In this document: piece by piece, positions 10,856 through 21,897 of the stretch
Layout of the letters: each line of letters opens with the position of its first letter
How positions within the stretch are numbered: the first letter of the stretch is position 1
Source: Caulochytrium protostelioides
Lineage: Eukaryota > Chytridiomycota > Caulochytriomycetes > Caulochytriales > Caulochytriaceae
DNA length: 64,000 nt
Assembly (NCBI GenBank): GCA_003615045.1
Contig: ML014134.1
Span: forward strand, 109,316 to 173,315
Reading direction: 5' to 3'
Position numbers and translations under genes: made by a program
Notes under the pieces: model-generated
What the model saw: only the letters and a program-made list of their open reading frames with translations
Told to the model about the DNA's origin: nothing
Database searches by the model: none

Positions 10856-13800
10856 TTAGATGGCCATCATGCCTTGGTAAGCGTTGAGTCGGGGCGACGA
10901 CGCCATCGCGTCATCAGCCAGCAGATCGGCCTCGCCCGGTGCGCTACAGTACGCATGATACAGTCCGCCCTGGGGATCGCGCACCACTACGCTTGCGCCG
11001 CCGATCCGGCGGAAACAACCCTGGCACACCCGCAAGGCGTCGACGACCGAGCAGGCTTGCCGTGCCTCGACCCAGGCCATCCGCCGCTGCGTCGCGGTGG
11101 CTTGGAGGACTTGCGAGGAAAGCTGCATCGTCCGCATCGTCACGAAGCGCTGCTGCAGCGCGGTCTGCAAGAAGTCGGCCAGGCTCGGCGTGGGTGACGA
11201 CGATAAGGGCGCCTCCGCTCCGTGGCCCGTCGCCATAGACTGGAGCGACCAGTGACCGGGCAGTTTGGCCAGGATCTGAGTCAAGGGCAGGGCAGCGTGG
11301 CACCGCGTCAGGAACCCGAGCACGGTGGCTTGGGAGGCTGGGGGATGCGAGTCCATGAGCAGATCTAGCAGGACGACAAAAAGATCAGATTGCCCCGTCG
11401 ACGTGCTCGGGGTGAGGCTACTGGATTCAGACCGATCGAGCGGTGTCCCGGTCGCCGTTGGCGTCGACGGCCGCGTCTGTTGCGCCACCTGCTGCTGCTG
11501 AGTCTGCCGGTACCGCAAGCAATACGCCTCGGCGGCCAGGAGGTCGTTCATCTCGATCGCGTAGGTTGCCACCACATCTTCGTGGCGGCCCAACCGCTGG
11601 AGCAAACGTGCTCGGATCGGGAGCAGCAAGCGCTCGGACCGGTCCGCCATCGCCTGCTGCGCGGCGTCCTTCGACAACCCATCGAGCGGCGGTCGCGCAT
11701 CGAGCGGCGGCAATTGTTCAAGGAGGTCCGCGTCGGGCAGCGTCGCGGACGTCGTGAGCATGGCGAGTAGCGCCGATTCCAGATCAGCGCGATGAGCGGC
11801 GAGGAACGCTGCGCGCGCCGGCATCGACGCGCCATGATCCTCGGACGCCGACGGGTGAACATCTTCGGACGCCGACAATAGGAGGTCGAGCACGGTCTGG
11901 GCACACAGCGCATCCATTGCGGCATCGCCCGAGTCGCTCGCGTCGCCGTCATGGCGCGGAGGCGATCGCGGCGCCTGGGCTTGACGCACCACTTTGCGCA
12001 TCTGGACGGCGAGGGCGAAGCAGAACATCGGGAAGGTGGCGCGGATCTCGTCGACGGCCAGCAGCGCACGCATCTGGGACGCGGTCAGCGGTGACGAACG
12101 GGCCACGAGGGCCTGGACGGCGGCCTGCGGACCGCAGTGACGCAGCACGCCGAGCACGGCCGCCGCGAACGTCGGCGGGTGCGCGGCCGCATCGACGTGC
12201 TGCAGAGCTTCGCATAGGCGAATCGCCAGTCGTTGCCGCGTGCGCGGCGAGGGACCGGTCGCGTGCTGCGCCACCGCGGCGGTGAGCTCGCGCAAGGCGT
12301 CGAGGGGCCGGTGCCCGCGTTCCAGCACCGCGATGCGCAGCGTCAGCCGATCGACGGGGTCCTCGATGTCCTCCTCTTCCGGTGAAGGCTGCGGGGCGGT
12401 GACGGGAATGAGATGATCGAGGATCGAGAGGACGACGTCGACATGGATGTGGCACGCGGTCATGAGAAAGGCGGGCAAGGCGTTGGGGCGCGAGCGCGCC
12501 AAGACTTCGACCTGCAGCGTCTCCAGGAGCTGCACGAGCGTCTCGAGCTGCTGGAGCACGTTGTCGTCCTGGATGCCACTATGAGGATGCATATCATCGG
12601 GGCGAACCCCGTCGGGGCCGTGCATCGATGCGGTCAGCTGCTGCCGTCGCTGCTGGACGAGTCGGTGCGCGACCGCCGTTTCGTGCGCGAGGTAGTCCAA
12701 GAGTGTCGCATACGCGACGTCCGCATCATGGGGCGTCTCAATCGAGCGAATGTGCATGCTCTGACCCTCACAGTTCGTGTACGGCGTGGCCTTGATCGAG
12801 TCCGGTCGGAGAGTGCCCTCTTCGTTGTCGTTGTCGTTATCCTCGTGGTCGTGGTCGTCATCGTCGTCTTCATGGACATGCGCGCCACTCTCCGTGTCGG
12901 AGCGTGCGCCATCCGAAGAGGCGCCGTCATCTAGCGTCCAGCCCTGGTCCAGGCCCAATGCGACGGCCGCCGCCGACAGCATTGCGGCCAAGGGCCGCTC
13001 AAACAGCCGGATCGTGGCAAAGTAGGGTCGGAACCAGGAAAGCGTCTTGGCCACCGGAACGCGAGACTGCTGGGACATGACCAAGCCGCGCTGCCAGCCG
13101 TTGCCGGGGCCCGGGGCCTCGGTGATCTGCCAGTGGGCCTCGAGCAGGGTGATGCGGAAGATGTTGGCCTGATAGGCCTCGATGCGGTCGAACGGCATGT
13201 CCCTCACGAGGCCACGGGCGTCGTCGAAGCGGTGCGCATGGAGCAACTCGTCCATTTGGTCGTCAAATGCCAGGTGCCACAGCCGCGCGACGCCGCGCGA
13301 CGCGATGACATGCAGCAATTCCAACTCCGGCGCGTTCTGATGCAGATGCGACGAATGAGGGCTGCTCGCGTCACGCGTGCTCAAGTGAGGCGCAGCAGCA
13401 TCATCAGCAAGAGCATTCGCAGGCAAGAGCATCGCGGACGGCGTCGAGGCCTCCCATGCGACCACGTGGCCATAGGACGCCTCGATCGGAAACCGCTGGA
13501 CGATCTGGCCGGACCGAAGGGACATGACGGCGACAGTGGCCTCCGGGGCCGGCCCCGAAGCCGTCCCCGTGCGAGACCGCGATGCAGCCTTGCCAGAGTT
13601 GTTGTTTGTGGGCGGTCCAGCCGAGCCGGAGGGCGGCTTCGGAGGAGGCGGTGGCAGCAGCGCGACAGCATAGACGGGATGCCAAAACGCGACGGCCGAC
13701 GGCGCTTCGGGCCACGTGAAGGTCGTGGGGGCCACCCCGCGCGCGTGATCCAGCGCGTCCCCGGGATCGGCCTGACTCAGCGCGTCGCCGCCGGCGTCGA

Positions 13801-14962
13801 GGTCTGCGAGCCCGCGCATGGGGCTCGGCTGGCCCTTCGCGTCGACGAGCAGCGACGTCGTGCCGTGGGTGATCAACAACTTCACCAGGGGCGCCGAGGT
13901 GGGCAGACCATACTGAAGCCCGAGATCCAGAGTCTGCGCGGAGCTCGCGAGCTCATGCACGGTGGTCGGCGCGGCGGCGTGGCCAGCACCGACTGCGAGC
14001 GTTAGCGGCGTCAGCAGCACCGGCTGCTCGACCTTCGTGGGTGATGGGGCATACCCGAACAATCCCGCGGCCGCGGCCGCCGCGTCGAGTGCTTTGCTGG
14101 CGGTAAAGGAAGACGTCAAGGTCTCGAGGCGCTGCGTGGTCTGCCACATCACCGCGGCTGCGCTTTCTGCACGCGCGTCCGCGGCCCATCGGTGGAGGTC
14201 GATGCGGTGCACGGTTAAGCGGCGGTGGCCGAGGCTGCCGCTGCTCAACGCGAGCGTCTGCGCGTCCATCCAAGTGAGCCGGTGCGGCATCTGCTTGGTG
14301 GGTAGCGGCATATCCGTCGTCCATGTCATCCGATGCGTGGGAGTCCGAGAGAGGCTCGCGGCCACCGCATCATGGGGTGCGTCTGCTGTCGCAGCAGCAG
14401 CAGCTGCTGCTGTGGTGTTTGACGTCGCGCTGATCGTCGGCTTCAAGTCAAGAACGAGCAGGCGATGGTGTCGCGTGATGCACGCGAGACGGGGCGACGG
14501 CGGCGCCCATCCCGGATGCGTGCACGGCGGCGCAGCCGGCGTCCACGGCGCAACGAGCACGACGTCCGAGGCGAGCGCCTTGTCGCGCGTGAAGTCGGAA
14601 AGCCGGATCACATGCAGCGTCGTCTCGCTGTGCAGCACGAGGGCGCCGGCCTGCGGGAAGGGGAAGATCCCGGCGATGGGGCCGGGGACGAGGCGGCTGT
14701 GAGTGTGCACGAGCACTGGTGCGTCATCCTGGGCGGCCTCGGACGACTCCGCGCCGTGCTCAGCGCCGGGGTCGGGGCCGTCCAGCCCGGGCGCATGCGC
14801 GGCGTCGGAGGACGGCAGGCTGCGCTGGTCATACCCGAGCAGATCGCCGGTCTGCGTGCCGAGCCACAGCCGGTTGCCGTCGATCCGGCCCGCAGTGATC
14901 TGGACGGGCAGCCCCTGCGCCAGGGGCGTCGTCGCAAACACCGGATACGCCATCCTCGACAA
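10856..14962 (-). CDS. VPS39: HOPS complex subunit VPS39/VAM6
   Basis: VPS39 is a HOPS tethering subunit that binds Rab7/Ypt7 and drives vacuole or late-endosome fusion. The 1,368-residue protein starts with a CNH-type beta-propeller (about 10-560, with alanine-rich inserts), followed by clathrin-heavy-chain-like helical repeats (about 570-1,290). It ends in the VPS39 C-terminal zinc-binding knuckle, with cysteines at about 1313, 1316 and 1339 (CQGC ... YHAYC). That knuckle, with a RRIGGASVVVRDPQGG spacer, is the deciding feature. An acidic Asp/His/Asn/Glu run near residues 690-715 and poly-Gln near 1,150 are low-complexity inserts; together they make the protein longer than the human one (about 890). 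The start at 14962 is the first ATG; 14950 is an alternative. Its stop lies 245 bases from the convergent DNAI1 stop. Confidence 0.86.
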   Translation of the reverse strand: MSRMAYPVFATTPLAQGLPVQITAGRIDGNRLWLGTQTGDLLGYDQRSLPSSDAAHAPGLDGPDPGAEHGAESSEAAQDDAPVLVHTHSRLVPGPIAGIFPFPQAGALVLHSETTLHVIRLSDFTRDKALASDVVLVAPWTPAAPPCTHPGWAPPSPRLACITRHHRLLVLDLKPTISATSNTTAAAAAAATADAPHDAVAASLSRTPTHRMTWTTDMPLPTKQMPHRLTWMDAQTLALSSGSLGHRRLTVHRIDLHRWAADARAESAAAVMWQTTQRLETLTSSFTASKALDAAAAAAGLFGYAPSPTKVEQPVLLTPLTLAVGAGHAAAPTTVHELASSAQTLDLGLQYGLPTSAPLVKLLITHGTTSLLVDAKGQPSPMRGLADLDAGGDALSQADPGDALDHARGVAPTTFTWPEAPSAVAFWHPVYAVALLPPPPPKPPSGSAGPPTNNNSGKAASRSRTGTASGPAPEATVAVMSLRSGQIVQRFPIEASYGHVVAWEASTPSAMLLPANALADDAAAPHLSTRDASSPHSSHLHQNAPELELLHVIASRGVARLWHLAFDDQMDELLHAHRFDDARGLVRDMPFDRIEAYQANIFRITLLEAHWQITEAPGPGNGWQRGLVMSQQSRVPVAKTLSWFRPYFATIRLFERPLAAMLSAAAVALGLDQGWTLDDGASSDGARSDTESGAHVHEDDDDDHDHEDNDNDNEEGTLRPDSIKATPYTNCEGQSMHIRSIETPHDADVAYATLLDYLAHETAVAHRLVQQRRQQLTASMHGPDGVRPDDMHPHSGIQDDNVLQQLETLVQLLETLQVEVLARSRPNALPAFLMTACHIHVDVVLSILDHLIPVTAPQPSPEEEDIEDPVDRLTLRIAVLERGHRPLDALRELTAAVAQHATGPSPRTRQRLAIRLCEALQHVDAAAHPPTFAAAVLGVLRHCGPQAAVQALVARSSPLTASQMRALLAVDEIRATFPMFCFALAVQMRKVVRQAQAPRSPPRHDGDASDSGDAAMDALCAQTVLDLLLSASEDVHPSASEDHGASMPARAAFLAAHRADLESALLAMLTTSATLPDADLLEQLPPLDARPPLDGLSKDAAQQAMADRSERLLLPIRARLLQRLGRHEDVVATYAIEMNDLLAAEAYCLRYRQTQQQQVAQQTRPSTPTATGTPLDRSESSSLTPSTSTGQSDLFVVLLDLLMDSHPPASQATVLGFLTRCHAALPLTQILAKLPGHWSLQSMATGHGAEAPLSSSPTPSLADFLQTALQQRFVTMRTMQLSSQVLQATATQRRMAWVEARQACSVVDALRVCQGCFRRIGGASVVVRDPQGGLYHAYCSAPGEADLLADDAMASSPRLNAYQGMMAI

Positions 14963-16746
14963 CGATCGCGGATCTGGCGGAGATCACGGCGGTCGGTGGC
15001 CCGCGCTCAGACCGAAGCGGTCGGCCAGCGCCGTAGCGAAGCCGCGTCGGCCGTTGCGGGGATGTCCGTGCGCGTTAGGCTCCAGCAATCACGGGAGGCC
15101 GAGCGCCTCGGGTCATGAAGGACGTCGGTTGGCCACACCTTCGCGTCACGCGTTCGGGGGTCGTCCTGATCGCGCCATGCAGCGGGGGGTTCTATGTCTA
15201 GGGCGGCTCCTGCCGAAGGAGAAGCGGCAACGGCACTCGGAGTGTCTGGGAGGGGGAGCGTCCGTGTGGTGGGACGGATAGGCGATACGACGCGAGATCA
15301 TCGTGCCACGCGACTTGGATGCCGCGGCCGCTATCGACTCGCGTCGCCCGTTTCGTAAGACGGATCGCTGATCGCGCACGTGGACGATCGGGCCGTCCGA
15401 GTGACGCCGCGCTCATCACGACGAGCCTCTCGACTCGGACCATCGGGGGTGCTGACCCGCCTCGCCCACGATGACGCCCACGATGGGCCGATGGGCCCCC
15501 GAGCTCCCCGTGGCGTCGAGGCACGGGGCTTAGGCCGTCACGGCCGTCTCACGGCAATCCGCCCCTTTTTTGTCGCTTGGATTTAAGCTTTCTTTCACTG
15601 CCCAGGCTCACCCGTTTTCCCCCAAGGGTCCTCGAGAGAACCCTGGCATACCGGGCAGAACGATCGATCGTCCTGCATCCGTCCTTAGAGAGAAATGATT
15701 CGATCAATCCAATGATCGTACGGGCCGGTGGGAGCAGGGCCCTGCAAAGGCAAGACGCGCGCCATCCATAGCCATCCATGGCCACCCTTGACAGGAGGCG
15801 GGGCGATGGGCGCCAAGACACGAGCACACTCCTCGCCTCGACAGGCACTCTGATGAAAGCCTTCACTCGCCACACCCCTTCCTTCCGAATCCATGGCAAT
15901 ATAAGCGACTCATTTGATGAAGTCGATCGATCGTCCTGCCGTGATGGCGTCGATCGATTCCGCACCGCCTGGTCCTCAGGGGCCGGCGCCCCCTTCTCAG
16001 CGACGCCATCGTCAACAACGCCACAGGACCCGCCGGGAGGAGAAAAGCCGAGCCAGACGGACGGCTCCAAGCGCACCTCGAAGCGGGCATGGATCACACC
16101 ACAAGACACCCAGATGGGGGAAGGGCCGGCACACACAGAAGAGACTCCGCTTCATCGTGCGAGACCTGGGTGGTGCGCAGGCCCCTGCGCATATCGCCTC
16201 TCTATAACGCAACTCAGCACTTTGCTCCTTCTTTGGCGCTGACTCGAACGATACCCTTCTCGTGGGCTGAGCCACTCAACCCTCCTCCTTGTCGCTCGGT
16301 GCACCCCCTCCCCCCGGCATCGGATCGATCGGCACCGACGGTGCCTTCACCGCACCTAACGCTCCCCCAGGGGCCTCGAGAGGTCCCACCTTCCTGATCA
16401 CCTCTGTCTTCGAATGACGAGAGACGTCTTCCTCATCGCCTCGCGTGGCCGTGATTCACGCCTGCAGGGACGCGCCCGACGCTGCTAGACCGCCTCACGA
16501 GACCGCTTGGCTCAACCTCGTCGTCAGCCCCTCTCGCGAGACGTCTCGCCAGCTTCTCCGCACGCGACCCGTCGCCAGGCCCTGGCTCGCTGGACAACAG
16601 CCACTGCAGGCGGCCACCGAGCCTGTGCTGCCCGCGGCCGGTGCCGGGCAGCCGCCGTCAAGGGTGAGCCTGCGTAGAGGCGACGCCGTCGCACGCTCAC
16701 CGGATCGCGCCGGGCGCCGGGCGCCGTCCCGTGAGGTCTCCATGCC
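14963..16746. other. Divergent intergenic region, no gene seen
   Basis: This 1.8-kb gap lies between the VPS39 and TOPBP1 start codons. The longest frame (15549-16136, minus) has no recognisable domain. The segment 15580-16240 is less GC-rich than its surroundings. It should hold both promoters; I see no clear TATA box or repeat. Confidence 0.45.
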
Positions 16747-19700
16747 ATGGATGCCCTCGCCCGCGCCGCCGCTGACCGTCCACTGCTGCGCGAGCCCGGC
16801 GCGATGGCGTCCACGCCCGCCTCCTCCGCGACCCGCGCCGCGGCGGCGACGAAGCCCGCACCGGCCTGCCGCCCTGTCCTCAGCGGCGCCTTGATTGTCT
16901 GCAGCGGCCTGCGTGAGGAAATGCGGCATACGCTGCGCCAGCGCGTGCTCGCGATGCAGGGCACGTGGCGCGACGAGATCACGGATGACACAACCGTCCT
17001 GATTATGGAACGGGCGGGGTCCGAGAAGCATCGCCGCGCTGCCGAAATGCGCCGCCGAGGCCATCCGATCCAGATCGTGAAACCGCAGTGGATCGACGAG
17101 ATTTATGCCCGCAGCCAGCGCGAGCGGTTCGATCCGTTCGTCTCGAGCCGGCACTACCCAGTCCGGCCGCTGGAGCAGCTCGTCATCACCTCCACCGGCT
17201 TCCTGGAGGCTGCGCGCGAGGAAATCGAAGCGCTCGTGGCCGATTTGGGCGCCACGTACTCGCCCAGCCTTACGATGCAGTGCTCGCACCTGATCGCCAA
17301 ACATCCCTCGGGGCCCAAGTATCAGTTTGCGGTCCAGCACGGGATCTTGATCGTGCACATCGACTGGCTCCGTGCCGCCCACAAGTCGGACGCTTTGCCG
17401 CGAGAGTGCGACTACCCAGCCTCGCCACGGCCCGATGGCGTCGACTCGCAGGGCTCTGCCTCTGTCTTCTCTGAGCACAGCGGCACCAGCAGCAATCGCC
17501 ACCCGGTAGCGGTGCTTAAGCAGCGGGAGCGCAGCCATGACGCGAGCCACCGTCGGTCGCAGACCCTGCCGAATGTGTTGGATGGCGGGCGAGCTCCCAC
17601 CACTCGCGAAGGCTCGCTGCCGGTCGACCTAACGCGTCGGTCGCGCACCCCCTTGCAGGACTCCGGCCTGGCCGCCGGCGACCGGGGCTTCAAGCGGCAC
17701 GCCAGCATGAACCAGCTCGAGGCGCGAACGACGCTCGTGCCGCCCGTGCTCAAGGGTATTCGCTGCTATGTGCTCGCCGGCTCACTCAACCCGCGCTCCA
17801 TCACGGGCATCACGGCCGATCCCCACATCCAGCCCATGGTCCACCAGTGCGAGGACCTCGTGCGGCTGATGAGCGGACTGCTGGTGAGTCGCCCCGGGGA
17901 CGCCGGCCAGATCTTTGTGATCCCGCCCGCGACCGCGGCGAGCAGCCGTCGGCCCACGCTGCCCGCTGCGCCACACGACACGCCGCTCACGCTGCCGGCG
18001 TCGCACCCGATCTGGTCGCAGGTGCCGCCGCAGGCGCGCATCGTGTCCGTCGCCTGGCTCTTTGACGTCGCCGAGGCCCGCGAGCCGCTCGAGGTCGCGC
18101 CCTATCAGTTCCAGCAGGCCACCTCCTCGGCAGACCCGACCGCGTCCCGCCACGCCTCGCCGGCCGCCGCTGCTGCTGCAGCTGCCGGATCGACCGCCGG
18201 AGCCGCCGGCGCGAACAGTCGCTCGCGGAGCGGCACGCCTTCGCTCCCGGCCGCCAGTCACACAGCATCGGGAGTCGACAACGGCGACTTGCCCGTCCGA
18301 CTCCGCGCGCAAGCCCAAGCTCAACGCGCCACGCGCGAAGAAGCCGCGCAGGCATACTGGAACGACGTGCTGACCAACGTGTATGCCGCCGATGCGCCCG
18401 TCCGCACCTTGGACATGACAACGCCCGTGACCGCCGCGGCGGCTTCGATGCCTGTGGCATCCGTCCCGGCCTCGGCCAAGCCCCCAGTGGCCGCATCAGC
18501 CGCTTCCGGCGCCGCTGCCCCTGCCGCGGCGGGGGCATCGACAGCAACCGATGCCGCGCTGCGGCCTCGATTCCTCGCGCGCTGCTGTTTCGTCATCGTC
18601 GGGTTCTCGGCTGAAGAGATCGACGGCATTCTGCGCCAGGAAATCGAAGCCTCGGGCGGCCGTATCGTCGACAACTTTACCCAGTGCGACACCAGCCCTG
18701 CAACGCCGCTCTTTTTGCTGACGCCGTTTGTGACGACGCCGCCCCATGTAGCGGCTGCGGCGCCGTCGCGCGTGCCGGGCAGCCTGGATCCTGACGTGCT
18801 GTGCCGCCGCTACGATGCGCCGCCGCATACCCGCGTCGTGACGGAGTTCTGGCTCGAGCGGAGTTTGAGCGATGGCGTACTGCACGCCCCCGACGCCATG
18901 ACGCTGTTCCGCCCATCCCCATCGCTGATCCGCTACGACGCGCGGTTCTTTGCCGCGGCGCGCCTCTCAATCACCGGCTTTGGTGATGTCGAGCGCGACC
19001 AGATCGGCCAGCTCGCGGAGCTGCTTGGCGCGCAGTTCAGCGAACGCTTGTGTCGCTCGAACACGCACCTCATCATGGACGGCCGGCCCATCCGCTCGGG
19101 CGACGCTGCCTCCATCACACAGTGGCACGCGAACCGCAAGGTCCAAAAGGCGCGCGAGTGGAATGTCTGGATCACGGACGTCACGTGGCTCTACGACACG
19201 ATCGCCCACGGCCAGGGCGCCCCGCCGGACCTGACGCCCTACCTCGTCGACCCCATCCAGCAGTCCAGCTATGTGGCGCAACAGCGCTCTGCCGCTGCTG
19301 CCGCATCAGGTGCCGCATCGACCTCGCCAGCCACCGCCGTGACGGCGGCCGCAGTTGCGGTCGAACCCCCCGCGATGGCGCATGTGGTCGCGCCTCCGCC
19401 CAAAACGCCGCTCAACATCCTCGTGACGCCCGTGCCGAGCAAAGAAGCATCGCCCCTCGATACTTCGTATGCGCGGCGCATCAACACGGCGATCCAGCAC
19501 ATCCAGTCGAGCCACGTGGTTACGCCAGGTCCCGACTCGGCGAGCGCCGAGACCATCACGACGACGGCGACAACCACCACCACGACCACAGTGGCCGACG
19601 GCAGCGGCGGCGGGGCGGCGGACCAGGCGGTTGATCTGTCGACCGTGCTCGCGGGCGTCGTGCTGGCCTCGAGCCAGCGGATCGCCCACCGCCGGCAAGA

Positions 19701-21897
19701 AATCGCTCGATTCGCGCAGGCCATGGGCGCCGAGTACGTCGCTAAGCTGAGCCCCCGCGTCACGCACTACATCCACCAAAGCACCAACCGCGCCGAAGTC
19801 TTCCGCGACTTCCGTCTCGCGATGGAGCGCCAGCGCGAGGGGAAAGCCTGGATCGTCTCGCCGTTCTGGCTGCAGGCCTGCTTTGAATCGGGCTTCAAGG
19901 TCGATCCCCGCAATTACCCGCACACCTACCGCCCGGACCGGGCGGTCGCGATGATCAATACCCCGGCGCCCATCGCCGCCGGCGTGTCGACCGTGGTCAC
20001 GCCGGCCAACGTGACCATGCCGGTCGCGTCGGTCCCCGCGACCGTGGCGCCCGCGCCCGCGCCGTCCATCATCACACCGATGCTGCGCGACGCCGTCATG
20101 GTGGTGAGAGAGACGCCGGCGCCGACGTCGGCGGGTCTGCGTGAGTCGCCGCCGGCCGGCGACCTGGTCGACATGGCAGCGACCCGGTTAGATCCGCTGC
20201 ACCGCCACGCGGCGGACGCGCCGATTGCGACGCCCTCCCGACCCTCGCCCGAACGCCGCCGCCCCCACGACGCTAAATTGAATGGGTCCTCGCGCCCCCG
20301 CATGGATGTGGCCGAGGAGGAGGACGAGGCGACGACGGCGTCGCATGTGCAGAACTACGCTGAGGCCGTGCGGCGACTGCTGCAGAACAAGGCCAAGCAA
20401 CGGAATGACTCGGTCGATCCGCTTCAGACGCCGCCGGCGCGATCCGTCATGGGCCGGCTCGCCGCGGCGGCCGCGGCCGCGCCTCGCGCAGATGCCGCGA
20501 GCGCCATGGCGGACGGCACGGTCACAATGAATGAACGCTCCGCGGCGGCGGCGGTCTCGGATCTCACCGTGAGCGGCCGGGACGACGTGGACCCGACGCG
20601 CGCCGGCGTCGCAATTCTGGGCAACCACTTCGACTTCGACAACCTGACACAAGACGCGTTGCACGCCGACGGTCCCTCGGGCTCGCATGCGAGCGGCGCC
20701 GGCGGCCTCCGCGGCGCCCACGCGAACGGCAGTAGTGCCTCGCACCGCCGATCGGCCCTCCTGCACGCGCACAGCAGCACGACCGGCGCCACGACCGGCG
20801 CTGCCGTGTCGTCGGTCTCCGCGGTGGTCGAGCACACCATCATTTATGACGACCCGGACGGCCGCCGCGAGAAGCGGAAACTGCTCAAGTGCCTCGGCTC
20901 GGCGACGTATGCGGATGCCGCGGACGAGCGGCTGAAGCGGCTGCGATCCGACGGCGGCGGTTCGGACGGAGATGACGGCGACGGGTCCTCGCCGCGCCGG
21001 GGGTCGGCCGCCGCCGGTGCCGCCGCGAGTGACGCGCTGAATGGTGCCGCGTCGGACGCTGTTCCGTCGGCCGCGGGCACGGCGGCGACATACGCGCACA
21101 CGCCGAAAGTGTGTCATATCCTTGTGTCGGGCATTAAGCTCGGTCCTCGGCAGGAGATTGCGGGGATGGTGCGCCGGCTGGCGGGCACGATGCTCGAGTC
21201 GCGGCTGTGGGCGCCGCAGTGCACCCACCTGGTGACGGAGAAGCCGTGCCTGTACGCCGAGAAAACGCTGGCGGCGTGTGCGGCGGGCGTGTGGCACCTG
21301 AAGGTCTCGTGGATCACTGCGAGCTCGCGCGCCGGCCGATTCCTGCCGGAGGACGAGCACGTCTGGCAGCCCGACGACACGAAGGATCCCGACGAGGCGC
21401 GCGTGATCGCGGCGATGCGGCAGTGGCGCAGCTACCTGGGCGTGCAGGCGCGTCGCGGCTCGCCGGGCGCATTCCACGGCTGGCGCGTCGTCTTCTATGG
21501 GCCCAAGAGCCGCTACGACGTCTACCGGCGCGTCCTGCGCGCGGGCAACGCCGTGCCCATCCTGCTGCCGGTGCTCGCCGATGCCGCTCCGCTGACAAAG
21601 TTGGAGGCCGACGACGACCCGGCCACGACGACGTCGGCGGACGGGGTCACGACAGCGACCTCCATGATGGCGCTCTTGCGTCTCCGGGTGACGCATCTCA
21701 TGTTCGATCCGCGCGACCTGGCGACGCTCGATCCGGTGCTCCCGCAGCTCGTGAAGCAGGGCGTCACCTTCGGATCGCACTCGTACGTGAAGGACTACTT
21801 GCACGCGCCGCCGGAGAAGCCGATGGCGACGCCAACCATTGACGCCATGATCCAGCAGCGCTGCGCGGCGCTCGCGTCGGCCGCGCGTGCTTCCTAG
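16747..21897 (+). CDS. TOPBP1: TOPBP1-type eight-BRCT replication/checkpoint scaffold
   Basis: TOPBP1 (Dpb11/Rad4 in yeasts) loads replication factors and activates the ATR checkpoint kinase through phospho-peptide-binding BRCT domains. The 1,716-residue, intronless frame has BRCT domains at about residues 40-130, 140-220, 332-450, 608-715, 735-825, 968-1065, 1455-1545 and 1571-1695. They are spaced as pair, single, pair, single, pair, as in animal TOPBP1 repeats 1-2, 3, 4-5, 6 and 7-8. Just before the last pair, IIYDDPDGRREKRKL (about 1364) matches a motif at the same place in animal TOPBP1, near the ATR-activating region. The linkers are low-complexity Ala/Thr/Ser. The ATG at 16747 is used; 16804 (MASTPA) is also possible. 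Dikaryan orthologues normally have only four BRCTs. Confidence 0.86.
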   Translation: MDALARAAADRPLLREPGAMASTPASSATRAAAATKPAPACRPVLSGALIVCSGLREEMRHTLRQRVLAMQGTWRDEITDDTTVLIMERAGSEKHRRAAEMRRRGHPIQIVKPQWIDEIYARSQRERFDPFVSSRHYPVRPLEQLVITSTGFLEAAREEIEALVADLGATYSPSLTMQCSHLIAKHPSGPKYQFAVQHGILIVHIDWLRAAHKSDALPRECDYPASPRPDGVDSQGSASVFSEHSGTSSNRHPVAVLKQRERSHDASHRRSQTLPNVLDGGRAPTTREGSLPVDLTRRSRTPLQDSGLAAGDRGFKRHASMNQLEARTTLVPPVLKGIRCYVLAGSLNPRSITGITADPHIQPMVHQCEDLVRLMSGLLVSRPGDAGQIFVIPPATAASSRRPTLPAAPHDTPLTLPASHPIWSQVPPQARIVSVAWLFDVAEAREPLEVAPYQFQQATSSADPTASRHASPAAAAAAAAGSTAGAAGANSRSRSGTPSLPAASHTASGVDNGDLPVRLRAQAQAQRATREEAAQAYWNDVLTNVYAADAPVRTLDMTTPVTAAAASMPVASVPASAKPPVAASAASGAAAPAAAGASTATDAALRPRFLARCCFVIVGFSAEEIDGILRQEIEASGGRIVDNFTQCDTSPATPLFLLTPFVTTPPHVAAAAPSRVPGSLDPDVLCRRYDAPPHTRVVTEFWLERSLSDGVLHAPDAMTLFRPSPSLIRYDARFFAAARLSITGFGDVERDQIGQLAELLGAQFSERLCRSNTHLIMDGRPIRSGDAASITQWHANRKVQKAREWNVWITDVTWLYDTIAHGQGAPPDLTPYLVDPIQQSSYVAQQRSAAAAASGAASTSPATAVTAAAVAVEPPAMAHVVAPPPKTPLNILVTPVPSKEASPLDTSYARRINTAIQHIQSSHVVTPGPDSASAETITTTATTTTTTTVADGSGGGAADQAVDLSTVLAGVVLASSQRIAHRRQEIARFAQAMGAEYVAKLSPRVTHYIHQSTNRAEVFRDFRLAMERQREGKAWIVSPFWLQACFESGFKVDPRNYPHTYRPDRAVAMINTPAPIAAGVSTVVTPANVTMPVASVPATVAPAPAPSIITPMLRDAVMVVRETPAPTSAGLRESPPAGDLVDMAATRLDPLHRHAADAPIATPSRPSPERRRPHDAKLNGSSRPRMDVAEEEDEATTASHVQNYAEAVRRLLQNKAKQRNDSVDPLQTPPARSVMGRLAAAAAAAPRADAASAMADGTVTMNERSAAAAVSDLTVSGRDDVDPTRAGVAILGNHFDFDNLTQDALHADGPSGSHASGAGGLRGAHANGSSASHRRSALLHAHSSTTGATTGAAVSSVSAVVEHTIIYDDPDGRREKRKLLKCLGSATYADAADERLKRLRSDGGGSDGDDGDGSSPRRGSAAAGAAASDALNGAASDAVPSAAGTAATYAHTPKVCHILVSGIKLGPRQEIAGMVRRLAGTMLESRLWAPQCTHLVTEKPCLYAEKTLAACAAGVWHLKVSWITASSRAGRFLPEDEHVWQPDDTKDPDEARVIAAMRQWRSYLGVQARRGSPGAFHGWRVVFYGPKSRYDVYRRVLRAGNAVPILLPVLADAAPLTKLEADDDPATTTSADGVTTATSMMALLRLRVTHLMFDPRDLATLDPVLPQLVKQGVTFGSHSYVKDYLHAPPEKPMATPTIDAMIQQRCAALASAARAS

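Noticed and set aside
15549-16136. Minus-strand open frame of 195 codons in the VPS39-TOPBP1 gap
   Set aside because: No domain or similarity recognised; kept as intergenic.
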